DNA of 64,000 bases from Bacteroidales bacterium KHT7 (GCA_900102385.1 FNBQ01000010.1:33384-97383); one strand, 5' to 3'. Positions 15,567-24,857 are shown, counted from the stretch's first letter. The notes: generated by a model from the sequence alone, not told the origin. Numbers and translations are program-made.

Positions 15567-17321
15567 ATGGAAAATATTTTCGCAAAAATCCTAAGCCTTG
15601 TTTTGTGTGTGGTAAAACCTGCGGCAGGTATGGCGCAAGAAGCGTATGCGGTAGAGTCAAACGGCAGCTCAACACTTACTTTCTATTTCGACAAAAAGAA
15701 ATCTTCACGACAAGGCAAGGTGTACGAGCTGAATGAGGGAAAAGACTGTCCTAAATGGGTGAAAACGGCTAATGACTCAATTACTGAAAGTTCAACTTTC
15801 ACGACTGTAGTCTTTGACAAGTCGTTTAAAAAAGCCCGTCCTGTGTCGTGCGCATATTGGTTTAAAGGCTTTAATAATCTGACAAAAATAGAAGGCATCG
15901 GTAATCTGAATACCTCGCAAGTAACCAATATGAACCGTATGTTCTATTGGTGCGAAAAATTGGATAGCCTTGATTTGAGCGGCTTCGATACATCAAAGGT
16001 AACGGATATGGGTAGGATGTTCTTAGATTGCGATAGTCTGGAAAGCCTTGATTTAAGCAGTTTCGATACTTCGAAGGTGACAGATATGCACAAAATGTTC
16101 TCGGGCTGCAGAAGTCTTGGAAACCTTAAATTAAGCAGTTTCAATACCTCGCAAGTAACGGATATGCACGAAATGTTCTATAATTGCGAAAGATTGGCGG
16201 ACATAGATATGAGTAGTTTCGATACCTCGCAAGTAACGGATATGCACAAAATGTTTTTTGGTTGCGAAGTTTTGGGTAGCCTTAACCTAAGCAACTTCAA
16301 TACTCCGAAAGTAACAGATATGAGCGAGATGTTCCATTATTGCAGATATCTGTTTGAACTTGATTTTAGTGGTTTCGATACTTCAAAAGTAACAAATATG
16401 GAAGCAATGTTCGGAGGTTGCGAAGATTTAGAGAGCCTTGATTTGAGCGGTTTCGATACTTCGAACGTAACAGACATGCACGAAATGTTCTCAGGTTGCG
16501 AAGCCTTGGATAGCCTTGACTTAAGCAACTTCAACACTTCAAAGGTAACAGATATGCACGATATGTTCTATAATTGCGGAAACATGGCGAGTCTTGATAT
16601 CAGCAATTTCGATACGTCAAAGGTAACGGACATGAGCGAAATGTTCTTAGATTGCGAAGGGCTGAAGAGCCTTGATGTCAGTAGTTTCAATACTTCGAAT
16701 GTAACAGATATGCATAATATGTTCTCTTGCTATGGTTTAAAAGAACTTGATTTAAGTGGTTTCGATACCTCAAAAGTAACAAATATGGAAGCAATGTTCG
16801 CAGGTTGCTGTGAGCTTGAGAATCTTGATTTGAGCAGTTTTAAAACTTCTAACGTAACGATTATGTATGGCATGTTTGAATGTTGCAGAAGTTTGAAGAA
16901 CCTTGATGTAAGCAGTTTCGATACTTCAAAGGTAACGGATATGACCATGATGTTCTCTAATTGCGAACACCTGGAGAGTCTTGATGTAAGCAAGTTCAAT
17001 ACTTCGAAAGTGGAGTATATGTGTTGGATGTTCGATGGTTGCGATGTTTTAGAGAGCCTTGATTTGAGTGGTTTCGATACTTCGAATGTGTGGGATATGA
17101 AAAAAATGTTCGAGGGCTGCAAGAATCTGAAAACAATTTATGCCGGAGAGGGTTGGAGCACAAGTAAAGTCAAGGATTCGGAAAATATGTTTAATGATTG
17201 CACCAATCTTGTAGGTGGTAAAGGAACAAAATACGATTCTGAAGTTGTTGATGCAACTCGTGCAAAGATAGACGGCGGAAAGGCAAATCCGGGATATTTT
17301 AAGTTGAAAGTTGAAAATTGA
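15567..17321 (+). CDS. BspA-type surface protein, DUF285, 16 repeats
   Basis: Protein of 584 residues from the ATG at 15567. A longer in-frame reading from 15474 would translate heptamer repeat DNA and bury the signal peptide. The signal peptide is MENIFAKILSLVLC..AGMAQEAYAV. Sixteen repeats make it the longest repeat tract in the array, with many near-identical units (FDTSKVTDMHKMF, FDTSQVTDMHKMF). The C-terminus KLKVEN* is encoded by GTTGAAA heptamers and replaces the family ending TAKK. The start context AATAGTATGGAAAAT resembles that of the genes at 4959 and 10262. Confidence 0.92.
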   Translation: MENIFAKILSLVLCVVKPAAGMAQEAYAVESNGSSTLTFYFDKKKSSRQGKVYELNEGKDCPKWVKTANDSITESSTFTTVVFDKSFKKARPVSCAYWFKGFNNLTKIEGIGNLNTSQVTNMNRMFYWCEKLDSLDLSGFDTSKVTDMGRMFLDCDSLESLDLSSFDTSKVTDMHKMFSGCRSLGNLKLSSFNTSQVTDMHEMFYNCERLADIDMSSFDTSQVTDMHKMFFGCEVLGSLNLSNFNTPKVTDMSEMFHYCRYLFELDFSGFDTSKVTNMEAMFGGCEDLESLDLSGFDTSNVTDMHEMFSGCEALDSLDLSNFNTSKVTDMHDMFYNCGNMASLDISNFDTSKVTDMSEMFLDCEGLKSLDVSSFNTSNVTDMHNMFSCYGLKELDLSGFDTSKVTNMEAMFAGCCELENLDLSSFKTSNVTIMYGMFECCRSLKNLDVSSFDTSKVTDMTMMFSNCEHLESLDVSKFNTSKVEYMCWMFDGCDVLESLDLSGFDTSNVWDMKKMFEGCKNLKTIYAGEGWSTSKVKDSENMFNDCTNLVGGKGTKYDSEVVDATRAKIDGGKANPGYFKLKVEN

Positions 17322-17345
17322 AAGTTGAAAAATCAGAATTCATGA
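17303..17345. repeat. Heptamer repeats across a gene end
   Basis: GTTGAAA/ATTGAAA units supply the final codons of the gene ending at 17321 and form the spacer before the next one. An apparent upstream start (17318) of the next reading frame lies in this repeat and overlaps the previous stop, but the signal peptide argues for 17363. Confidence 0.75.
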
Positions 17346-17362
17346 TAATGGCAAAATTTAAT

Positions 17363-18487
17363 ATGAAACGCAATATAGCATTATTTTTCCTAAGCCTTTT
17401 GGGGCTTGCTGCACAACCTGCGCAAGCCGTTGCGAAAGAGGCGTATGCTGTAGTGTCGCCCGACGGCTCGACACTTACTTTCTATTTCGATGAAAAGAAA
17501 TCTTCACGACAAGGTACGGCGTATGAGTTGAATGTTGGCAAAGACTATCCTAAGTGGGTAAAAATAAACAAATATTCAAACCCGGAAAATCCTAATTTTA
17601 AGACGGTTGTATTTGACGATTCGTTTAAAGATGCCCGTCCAATATCGTGTGCAAAATGGTTTGTAGGATTTACAGAACTGACCAAAATAGAAGGCATTGG
17701 CAATCTGAATACTTCGAAAGTTACGGATATGAGTTTTATGTTCTGTTGTTGCCATGTTGAGAGCCTTGATATAAGCGGTTTCGATACTTCGAAAGTTACG
17801 GATATGAGTTTTATGTTCGATGGTTGCTATGTTGAGAGCCTTGATCTAAGCAGTTTCGATACTTCGAATGTGACTAAAAAGGGTGGCATGTTCGAGGAAT
17901 GTAATCAACTGGAGAGTCTTGATTTAAGTAGGTTCAATACTTCGAAAGTAATGGATATGACCGTTATGTTCCGTCGTTGTGAAAGTATGGAGAAACTTGA
18001 TTTAAGCAGTTTCGATACTTCGAATGTGATGGAAATGGGTTGTATGTTCGAACATTGCGAAAGCTTGACGAGTCTTGATTTAAGTGGTTTTAATACTTCG
18101 AATGTGGAAGATATGGGGTGGATGTTTGCTGATTGCATAAACTTGAAGAACCTTGATTTAAGTAGTTTTGACACATCAAATGTAACAGATATGTTCGGTA
18201 TGTTTTCTAATTGCGAAGTTTTAGAGAGCCTTGATTTGAGTGGTTTCGATACTTCTAATGTGGATGAAATGACTCAGATGTTTGGGGGAGGCAAGAGTCT
18301 GAAAACAATATATGCCGGAACTGGCTGGAATACAAACAAGGTTGATGTGTCTAAAGAAATGTTTGGTGGGTGCACCAGTCTTGTTGGTGGCAAAGGAACT
18401 AAATTTGATTCTGAAATTATTGATGCAACTCGCGCAAAGATAGATGGCGGCAAGGCAAATCCTGGATATTTTACTGCTAAAAAATAA
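17363..18487 (+). CDS. BspA-type surface protein, DUF285, 8 repeats
   Basis: Protein of 374 residues from the ATG at 17363, chosen because MKRNIALFFLSLLGL is the start of a signal peptide; cleavage is probable near AQAVA before KEAYAVV. Eight repeats are present, one altered (FDTSNVTKKGGMF). It closes with AKIDGGKANPGYFTAKK. Its 5' end and leader are nearly identical to those of the next gene. Confidence 0.92.
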   Translation: MKRNIALFFLSLLGLAAQPAQAVAKEAYAVVSPDGSTLTFYFDEKKSSRQGTAYELNVGKDYPKWVKINKYSNPENPNFKTVVFDDSFKDARPISCAKWFVGFTELTKIEGIGNLNTSKVTDMSFMFCCCHVESLDISGFDTSKVTDMSFMFDGCYVESLDLSSFDTSNVTKKGGMFEECNQLESLDLSRFNTSKVMDMTVMFRRCESMEKLDLSSFDTSNVMEMGCMFEHCESLTSLDLSGFNTSNVEDMGWMFADCINLKNLDLSSFDTSNVTDMFGMFSNCEVLESLDLSGFDTSNVDEMTQMFGGGKSLKTIYAGTGWNTNKVDVSKEMFGGCTSLVGGKGTKFDSEIIDATRAKIDGGKANPGYFTAKK

Positions 18488-18530
18488 GAAAGTTGAAAAA
18501 TTAGAATTCATGATAAAGACGAAATTTAAT

Positions 18531-19673
18531 ATGAAACGCAATATAGCATTATTTTTCCTAAGCCTTTTGGGGCTTACCGCACAACCTGCGCAAGCTGTTG
18601 CGAAAGAAGCGTATGCAGTAGTGTCGCCAGATGGCACGACACTTACTTTCTATTTCGATGAAAATAAATCTTCCCGACAAGGCACGGCGTATGAGTTAAA
18701 ATTAGGTAAAGACTATCCTAAATGGGTTAGACTAAGTGGACACTATTCTCTACCTGAAAGTCCTGATTTTCCGACAGAAATAATGACGGTTATTTTTGAC
18801 GAGTCGTTTAAAGATGCCCGTCCTGTGTCGTGCGCATATTGGTTTGCAGGATTTAATGGTCTGAAAAAAATAGAAGGCATTGCAAATCTGAATACTTCGA
18901 AAGTGACGGATATGAGTTTTATGTTCTATGGTTGCTATGGTTTGCAGGGGCTTGAGCTAAACGGTTTCGATACTTCAAAAGTGACGAATATGGGTAGTAT
19001 GTTCGAGTATTGTAGAAGTCTGGAAAGTCTTGATGTAAGTGGTTTCGATACTTCGAATGTAACAGATATGAGCGAGATGTTCTCTGGCTGCGTTTTGAAG
19101 AGTATTGACTTAAGTAGATTTGAAACTTCAAAAGTGACGAATATGACTTGTATGTTCGATGACTGTGAGAATCTGAAGAGCCTTGATCTAAGTAGTTTCG
19201 ATACTTCGAATGTGACTGAAATGGGTTGTATGTTCGAGAATTGCAATCAATTGGAGAGTCTTGATGTAAGTAGGTTCAATACTTCGAAAGTAACGGATAT
19301 GGTCGGTATGTTCAGCTTTTGTGAAAGTCTGGAAGAACTTGATTTAAGCAGGTTCAATACCTCGCAAGTAACAACTATGGTCAGTATGTTCGAATCTTGC
19401 GAAAACTTGAAAACTCTTGATTTAAGTGGTTTCAATACTTCGAATGTGGAAGATATGGTTTGGATGTTCGTGGGTTGCGAAAGCCTGAAAACAATATATG
19501 TCGGAACTGGCTGGAATACAAGTAAGGTCAAGGAGTCGAATTCCATGTTCTCTCGTTGCGATAGTCTTGTTGGTGGCAAAGGAACTGAATTTGATTCTGA
19601 AATTGTAGATAAAACTCGTGCAAGGGTAGATGGCGGAAAGGCAAAACCGGGATATTTTACGGCTAAGAAATGA
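18531..19673 (+). CDS. BspA-type surface protein, DUF285, 8 repeats
   Basis: Protein of 380 residues from the ATG at 18531; an upstream in-frame ATG at 18444 lies inside the previous gene and is rejected. Signal peptide MKRNIALFFLSLLGLTAQPAQAVA then KEAYAVV. Eight 26-residue repeats and the closing segment ARVDGGKAKPGYFTAKK, where the usual AKIDGG is altered. It is the last member of the array. The hairpin at 20081-20113 followed by a run of T could end its transcript. Confidence 0.92.
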   Translation: MKRNIALFFLSLLGLTAQPAQAVAKEAYAVVSPDGTTLTFYFDENKSSRQGTAYELKLGKDYPKWVRLSGHYSLPESPDFPTEIMTVIFDESFKDARPVSCAYWFAGFNGLKKIEGIANLNTSKVTDMSFMFYGCYGLQGLELNGFDTSKVTNMGSMFEYCRSLESLDVSGFDTSNVTDMSEMFSGCVLKSIDLSRFETSKVTNMTCMFDDCENLKSLDLSSFDTSNVTEMGCMFENCNQLESLDVSRFNTSKVTDMVGMFSFCESLEELDLSRFNTSQVTTMVSMFESCENLKTLDLSGFNTSNVEDMVWMFVGCESLKTIYVGTGWNTSKVKESNSMFSRCDSLVGGKGTEFDSEIVDKTRARVDGGKAKPGYFTAKK

Positions 19674-20060
19674 GAGAACGTTGAAACTTGAAAAATTCAG
19701 AATTTATAATTGTGTAAGTTCGGAAAAAACGCTATTTTCATATATTATGAAGTGATTATTCGGAATGACGCTGAAGGTGTCACCTCTCAGTAACCGCAGC
19801 ATCCGTAGGATCTGCGGGATGAAACACAACGAATATCATCGACCCTGAAAGCGGTCGCCCATTGCGATAGATGGGGCACTCCTTCAGAGTGCTTATTGTT
19901 GTGGCTATTATTTCGCAGGTCGTTCCGACTTATGGTTACTAAGCGGAGACGCTTTCAGCGTCTGTAATGTGCGGATAATCAATATTGTAACTTTTGTGAA
20001 ATCTATAATAGTAAGAGATTCATTAAACTTAATCCCGAACTCGCGTATAATTGCAGTTTG
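19674..20060. repeat. Intergenic region with a cluster of small hairpins
   Basis: After a short heptamer patch (to about 19700) this gene-free stretch holds several small inverted repeats. They include GACGCTGAAGGTGTC (near 19764), CCGCAG..CTGCGG (near 19795-19818), CGACCCTGAAAGCGGTCG (near 19840), GCACTCCTTCAGAGTGC (near 19875) and AGACGCTTTCAGCGTCT (near 19947). Most have CTGAAAG or CTTTCAG in the loop region. The stretch looks like a degraded cluster of REP-type palindromes; a structured RNA is the alternative. Confidence 0.45.
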
Positions 20061-20080
20061 AGTGTCTTCGCAAATAAAAA

Positions 20081-20121
20081 GAGTCGTTTTTCTTCATTCA
20101 CGAAAAACGACTCTTTTTTTT
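20081..20121. terminator. Bidirectional terminator hairpin
   Basis: The stem GAGTCGTTTTTC / GAAAAACGACTC (20081-20113) is followed by a T-run on the plus strand and preceded by an A-run that gives a T-run on the minus strand. It sits between the last BspA gene and the convergent gene at 20134-20586 and can terminate both. The same hairpin appears without the plus-strand T-run in the leader blocks at 4798 and 10042. Confidence 0.75.
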
Positions 20122-20133
20122 GTCCATATAATT

Positions 20134-20586
20134 TTAAATCAAGTGCGTGTACATCATAATGAAAAGAATCATTATGCAGATTATTATAAAGCCGAGGATA
20201 ACGGCATAACTTCCCCACAACACCCATTGGTGGGCACGCTCCGAGTGCAGCTGCGCACGCTCATAGTCGCCGTGTTTCATAGCCTCCTCGCTTCTGATGC
20301 TCTCTATAATGCCTATAATTCCAAACGGAAGGGCAAGCAAACTCGTAATAACCACGCTCTCTACCAGCCAGTTGCGTGGAGCCTTGTTCTTTCGCAAGTC
20401 CATTATCGGGATTGTTGGCGGAATGTTGTCCTTTATGCTTTTCAGTTCGTCAATATTCTCAAGTTTTTCCCAGTCGGTCAAGCCCTTACGCCATATAAGC
20501 GATGTGCGTGTAAGCGGCAGTTCGCCAAGTTCGTCGAAAGTGTAGGGGCCTTTTTTCTCGTTTTTTACTAACAGAAAGTATTCCAT
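20134..20586 (-). CDS. GYF_2 and CD225 (dispanin) domain membrane protein
   Basis: Protein of 150 residues. The N-terminal 50 residues (YFLLVKNEKKGPYTFDEL...LIWRKGLTDWEKL) form a GYF_2-type domain. The C-terminal half has two hydrophobic segments around NWLVESVVITSLLALPFGI and WVLWGSYAVILGFIIICIM, joined by a loop with YERAQLHSERAHQW, the CD225/dispanin arrangement. It is probably an inner-membrane protein with the GYF domain in the cytoplasm; the function is unknown. It is transcribed towards the BspA array and likely monocistronic; a weak TATCTTCG box lies about 20 bases upstream of the start. Confidence 0.85.
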   Translation of the reverse strand: MEYFLLVKNEKKGPYTFDELGELPLTRTSLIWRKGLTDWEKLENIDELKSIKDNIPPTIPIMDLRKNKAPRNWLVESVVITSLLALPFGIIGIIESIRSEEAMKHGDYERAQLHSERAHQWVLWGSYAVILGFIIICIMILFIMMYTHLI

Positions 20587-20663
20587 GTCTTAAAAATAAT
20601 CGGGTGCGAAGATACTAAATCTTTGCTTATTGAAATATATTTGAATAAAAAAACTTAAATTAT

Positions 20664-20693
20664 TCGATTATTTGCTTTGTTTTTGTAATTTTG
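20664..20693 (+). promoter_or_regulatory. Probable ileS promoter
   Basis: TAATTTTG at 20686-20693 fits the -7 box; the upstream half (TTCG at 20663-20666) is weak. The predicted leader to the ileS ATG is about 60 bases and shows no obvious T-box or strong terminator. Confidence 0.5.
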
Positions 20694-20758
20694 CGGCTTG
20701 TTAGCGTGAAATAGGTTCGCGCAGACCCCAAAATAGGTAAACAAAAATAAAAATATAT

Positions 20759-23700
20759 ATGGCAAAGAAATTCGCTGAACGCAATCAACTTAATCTTTCA
20801 GACGTCAACCACGAGGTGCTGAAAGACTGGGACGCCAACGATGTGTTCCATAAGAGTATGACAGAACGCGAGGGTTGCCCTTCGTTCATCTTCTTTGAAG
20901 GACCTCCTTCAGCAAACGGTCATCCGGGTATTCACCACGTAATGGCACGTTCAATAAAGGATGTATTTTGCCGATACAAGACAATGAAAGGCTTCCAGGT
21001 AAAGCGCAAGGCAGGATGGGATACACACGGACTGCCTGTTGAACTTGGAGTTGAGAAAGAATTAGGTATCACAAAGGAAGATATTGGCAAGACAATATCT
21101 ATCGAGGAATATAACCGCAAGTGCCGCACAAACGTAATGCAGTTCACCGAGGAGTGGACCGACCTTTCGCACCGTATGGGCTATTGGGTTGACCTTGAGC
21201 ATCCTTACATCACATACGACAACAAGTATATCGAGACCCTATGGTTCCTGCTCAAGGAACTGTACAAGAAGGGACTCCTTTACAAGGGATATACAATCCA
21301 GCCTTACTCTCCGGCTGCCGGAACAGGCTTGTCGAGCCACGAGCTTAACCAGCCGGGCTGCTACCGCGATGTTAAGGACACAACCGTAACAGGCTTGTTC
21401 AAGATTGCAGAGCCAAAGGCTGAGTGGAAAGAGTGGGGTACAGCATACTTTGCTGCATGGACAACAACCCCTTGGACCCTTCCTTCAAATACAGCTCTTT
21501 GTGTTGGTCCTAAGATTGAATACGTTGCCGTACAGACTTACAACGGCTACACAGGCGAGCCAATTACCGTTATCGTGGCAAAGAGCCGTCTGAACGCTTA
21601 TCTGAAGGCCGAGGGCGCAGAAATCGCTCTTGCCGACTATAAGGCAGGCGACAAGGTTATCCCTTACAAGATTGTTGGCGAATATACCGGAAACGACCTC
21701 GTTGGCATTAAGTACGAGCAACTTATGCCTTGGGTTAAGCCAACAGAGAAACTCGACGACAATGCAGCCGACTTTGTTAAGAAGGCTGCCGAGGCTGACC
21801 CAAGCAAGGTGTTTGCCGTTGGCAACGACAAGTTCGTTGAACTGAGCAGCGAGGCATTCCGCGTAATTCCGGGCGACTATGTAACAACCGAGGATGGTAC
21901 AGGTATCGTTCATATTGCACCTACATTCGGTGCCGACGATGCCAAGGTAGCCAAGGCTGCCGGAATTCCATCGCTCTTTATTATAAACAAGGCTGGCGAG
22001 ACTCGTCCGATGGTTGACCTTACAGGTAAGTACTACACCCTCGACGAGGTTGACGAGACATTTGCCAAGGTATGCGTAGATGCCGAGGCTTACGGAAAGC
22101 ACGCAGGCGACTACGTTAAGAACGCTTACGACCCTAAGTTCAACGAGGGCGGAAAGTACGACGAGCAGGCTGCTGCCAAGGCTGAAGACCTGAACGTTGT
22201 AATCTGCATGGAGATGAAGCAGGCCGGAACGGCTTACAAGATAGAGAAGCACGTTCACAACTATCCTCATTGCTGGCGTACCGACAAGCCAGTCCTCTAC
22301 TATCCGCTCGATTCATGGTTCATCCGCTCAACTGCGATGAAAGACCGCATGGTTGAGTTGAACAAGACAATCCTCTGGAAGCCAGAGTCAACAGGTACAG
22401 GCCGCTTCGGAAAGTGGCTCGAGAACCTTAACGACTGGAACCTTAGCCGTTCGCGCTATTGGGGAACTCCGCTTCCAATCTGGCGCAACAACGAGACACG
22501 AGAAGAAATCTGCATCGGTTCTGTTGAGGAACTGTACAACGAGATAGAGAAGTCTGTAGCAGCAGGCGTGATGAAGTCTAACCCGCTGAAGGAGCGTGGC
22601 TTCGTTCCGGGTAATATGGAACAGAAGAACTACGACCTCATCGACCTTCATCGCCCTTATGTTGACGACATCGTGCTCGTCTCTGCTTCGGGCAAGCCAA
22701 TGAAGCGCGAGACCGACCTTATCGACGTTTGGTTCGATTCTGGCGCAATGCCTTACGCTCAGATTCACTATCCGTTCGAGCACAAGGAAGAGTTCGACGC
22801 TCGTACCGTTTATCCGGCAAACTTCATTGCCGAGGGCGTTGACCAGACACGCGGATGGTTCTTCACTCTTCACGCCATCGCTACAATGGTGTTCGACAGC
22901 GTGGCATACAAGGCTGTTATCTCTAACGGACTCGTGCTCGACAAGAACGGCGCGAAGATGAGTAAGCGACTTGGAAATGCCGTAGACCCATTCGGCGCAA
23001 TCGAGAAGTTCGGCTCAGATGCCGTTAGATGGTATATGATTACCAACTCATCGCCTTGGGATAACCTGAAGTTCGATGAGGCTGGCGTTGCCGAGATTAG
23101 CCGCCGTTTCTTCGGAACTCTGTTCAACACATACTCATTCTTCACGATGTATGCAAACGTTGACGGATTTGAGTATGCCGAGGCAGAACTCCCAATGGAG
23201 AAGCGTCCAGAAATCGACCGCTGGATTATCTCTGTGCTCAACACACTCATCAAGGATGTTGACGCATGCTATCAGGACTACGAGCCTACAAAGGCTGGCC
23301 GTCTGATAATGGATTTCGTAAACGACAATCTGTCAAACTGGTATGTTCGTCTTAACCGTAAGCGTTTCTGGGGAAATGCCATGAGCGAGGACAAACTAAG
23401 CGCATATCAGACTCTATACACTTGTTTGGAGAAGGTGGCATTGCTTATGGCTCCAATCGCGCCGTTCTATGCCGACCGCCTTTACAAGGACCTTATCGCC
23501 GTAACTGGCCGCGACAATGTGGTAAGCGTTCATCTTGCCAAGTTCCCACAGGCAGACGAGAAACTTATCGATGCCGACCTTGAGGCACGCATGAAGATGG
23601 CTCAGGACGTAACATCAATGGTTCTTGCCCTTCGCCGCAAGGTAAACATCAAGGTTCGCCAGCCGCTTGCAAGCATCATGGTTCCTGTTGTCGACGAGGA

Positions 23701-24310
23701 GCAGAAGGCTCACATCGAGGCCGTTAAGGACCTTATCAAGAACGAGGTGAACGTTAAGGAACTTAACTTTGTAGAGGGCAACGGAGTGCTCGTAAAGAAG
23801 GTTAAGTGTAACTTCCGCACAATGGGTAAGAAGTTCGGCAAACTGATGAAGGCTGTTGCTGCCAAGGTCGATGCCCTTAGTCAGGACGAGATTGCTGCAT
23901 TCGAGCAGAACGGAACGGTTACATTCGACATAGACGGTCAGCAGGCTGTTGTTGAGGTTGCCGACGTTGAAATCTTCAGCGAGGATATTCCGGGCTGGCT
24001 GGTAGCCAACGAGGGCAAACTTACCGTGGCTCTCGACGTAACGCTTACCGACGACCTGAAGAAAGAGGGTATGGCTCGCGAACTTATCAACCGAATCCAG
24101 AACCTCAGAAAGGATAGCGGACTCGACATCGTTGACCGCATCAACATTACCGTCGAACCAAACGAGAACACAGACGCCTCAATCGAGGCTTACAGAGAAT
24201 ACATCAGCACACAGGTTCTTGCAAACAGCATTACTGTTGCCCCTGTTGCCGGTGGTACTGAACTTGATTTTGATGACTTTAAGCTGAACGTTAAGATAGA
24301 GAAGGCTTAA
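20759..24310 (+). CDS. ileS: Isoleucyl-tRNA synthetase
   Basis: Protein of 1183 residues; it charges tRNA-Ile in the cytoplasm. The class I HIGH motif appears as HPGIHH (residues 55-60) after FFEGPPSANG, and the KMSKS motif as KMSKR near residue 734. The editing domain carries WTTTPWTLPSNTALCV. The length of nearly 1200 residues and the long C-terminal anticodon-binding part fit the eukaryote-like type that is normal in Bacteroidota and in known cases less sensitive to mupirocin; that resistance is inference here. It heads a conserved gene order (ileS, dksA-like, lspA, DUF4296 lipoprotein). Confidence 0.98.
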   Translation: MAKKFAERNQLNLSDVNHEVLKDWDANDVFHKSMTEREGCPSFIFFEGPPSANGHPGIHHVMARSIKDVFCRYKTMKGFQVKRKAGWDTHGLPVELGVEKELGITKEDIGKTISIEEYNRKCRTNVMQFTEEWTDLSHRMGYWVDLEHPYITYDNKYIETLWFLLKELYKKGLLYKGYTIQPYSPAAGTGLSSHELNQPGCYRDVKDTTVTGLFKIAEPKAEWKEWGTAYFAAWTTTPWTLPSNTALCVGPKIEYVAVQTYNGYTGEPITVIVAKSRLNAYLKAEGAEIALADYKAGDKVIPYKIVGEYTGNDLVGIKYEQLMPWVKPTEKLDDNAADFVKKAAEADPSKVFAVGNDKFVELSSEAFRVIPGDYVTTEDGTGIVHIAPTFGADDAKVAKAAGIPSLFIINKAGETRPMVDLTGKYYTLDEVDETFAKVCVDAEAYGKHAGDYVKNAYDPKFNEGGKYDEQAAAKAEDLNVVICMEMKQAGTAYKIEKHVHNYPHCWRTDKPVLYYPLDSWFIRSTAMKDRMVELNKTILWKPESTGTGRFGKWLENLNDWNLSRSRYWGTPLPIWRNNETREEICIGSVEELYNEIEKSVAAGVMKSNPLKERGFVPGNMEQKNYDLIDLHRPYVDDIVLVSASGKPMKRETDLIDVWFDSGAMPYAQIHYPFEHKEEFDARTVYPANFIAEGVDQTRGWFFTLHAIATMVFDSVAYKAVISNGLVLDKNGAKMSKRLGNAVDPFGAIEKFGSDAVRWYMITNSSPWDNLKFDEAGVAEISRRFFGTLFNTYSFFTMYANVDGFEYAEAELPMEKRPEIDRWIISVLNTLIKDVDACYQDYEPTKAGRLIMDFVNDNLSNWYVRLNRKRFWGNAMSEDKLSAYQTLYTCLEKVALLMAPIAPFYADRLYKDLIAVTGRDNVVSVHLAKFPQADEKLIDADLEARMKMAQDVTSMVLALRRKVNIKVRQPLASIMVPVVDEEQKAHIEAVKDLIKNEVNVKELNFVEGNGVLVKKVKCNFRTMGKKFGKLMKAVAAKVDALSQDEIAAFEQNGTVTFDIDGQQAVVEVADVEIFSEDIPGWLVANEGKLTVALDVTLTDDLKKEGMARELINRIQNLRKDSGLDIVDRINITVEPNENTDASIEAYREYISTQVLANSITVAPVAGGTELDFDDFKLNVKIEKA

Positions 24311-24329
24311 AAGACATTCTGTTATAAAT

Positions 24330-24361
24330 GGGCGCGCCGCCCGCTGAAAGGCTGCGCGCCC
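24330..24361 (+). terminator. GC-rich hairpin after ileS
   Basis: GGGCGCGC / GCGCGCCC forms an 8-bp stem with a 16-base loop, 19 bases after the ileS stop codon. No T-run follows, so it is either a weak or factor-dependent terminator or a processing/stability hairpin within an ileS-dksA-lspA transcript. Confidence 0.5.
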
Positions 24362-24448
24362 ACAAACAGAAACACAAAAACCATTTAACTAATATCAGGT
24401 TTGAGTATTCAGAAACGTAATTTATTTACATCTTTAATACTTGAGAAT

Positions 24449-24847
24449 ATGGCTGCGGAAAAAACACGCTACACGGATGAGGAACTTGAGGAATTCAAGG
24501 CCATCATTAATGAAAAACTTGCTCTGGCAAGAAGAGATTATGAGAATATGCTTGACACCCTTATGAACAAGGGCGGCAACGACATTGAGGACACGATGCC
24601 TACTTACAAAATCCTTGAGGAAGGTTCTGCAACACAGACAAAGGAGGAGATTACCGAACTGGCTGCACGTCAGCAGAAGTTCATTCAGGGTTTGGAGGCA
24701 GCTCTTATTCGCATTCAGAATAAGACTTACGGCATCTGCCGAGTTACTGGAAAACTTATTCCTAAGGAACGCTTGCGCGCCGTTCCTCATGCTACACTCA
24801 GCATAGAGGGAAAGATGCAGGAGCAGGCTCAGAAGAAAAAATTCTAA
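24449..24847 (+). CDS. TraR/DksA family protein
   Basis: Protein of 132 residues from the ATG at 24449, where the family start MAAEKTRYTDEEL begins; an upstream ATG at 24401 adds a weak extension. A coiled-coil region (about residues 10-85) precedes YGICRVTGKLIPKERLRAVPHATLS. The canonical four-cysteine zinc finger is reduced to one cysteine, which as far as I recall is normal for the Bacteroidota branch. DksA-like proteins bind the RNA polymerase secondary channel; that role is assumed by homology. It lies 10 bases before lspA. Confidence 0.88.
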   Translation: MAAEKTRYTDEELEEFKAIINEKLALARRDYENMLDTLMNKGGNDIEDTMPTYKILEEGSATQTKEEITELAARQQKFIQGLEAALIRIQNKTYGICRVTGKLIPKERLRAVPHATLSIEGKMQEQAQKKKF

Positions 24848-24857
24848 AAACTGGAAA

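Noticed and set aside
20701-20758. T-box or other riboswitch in the ileS leader
   Set aside because: The leader is only about 60 bases and shows neither specifier loop nor terminator/antiterminator pair.
24330-24361. tRNA or structured RNA after ileS
   Set aside because: Only a single hairpin is present; no acceptor or anticodon arms can be drawn.
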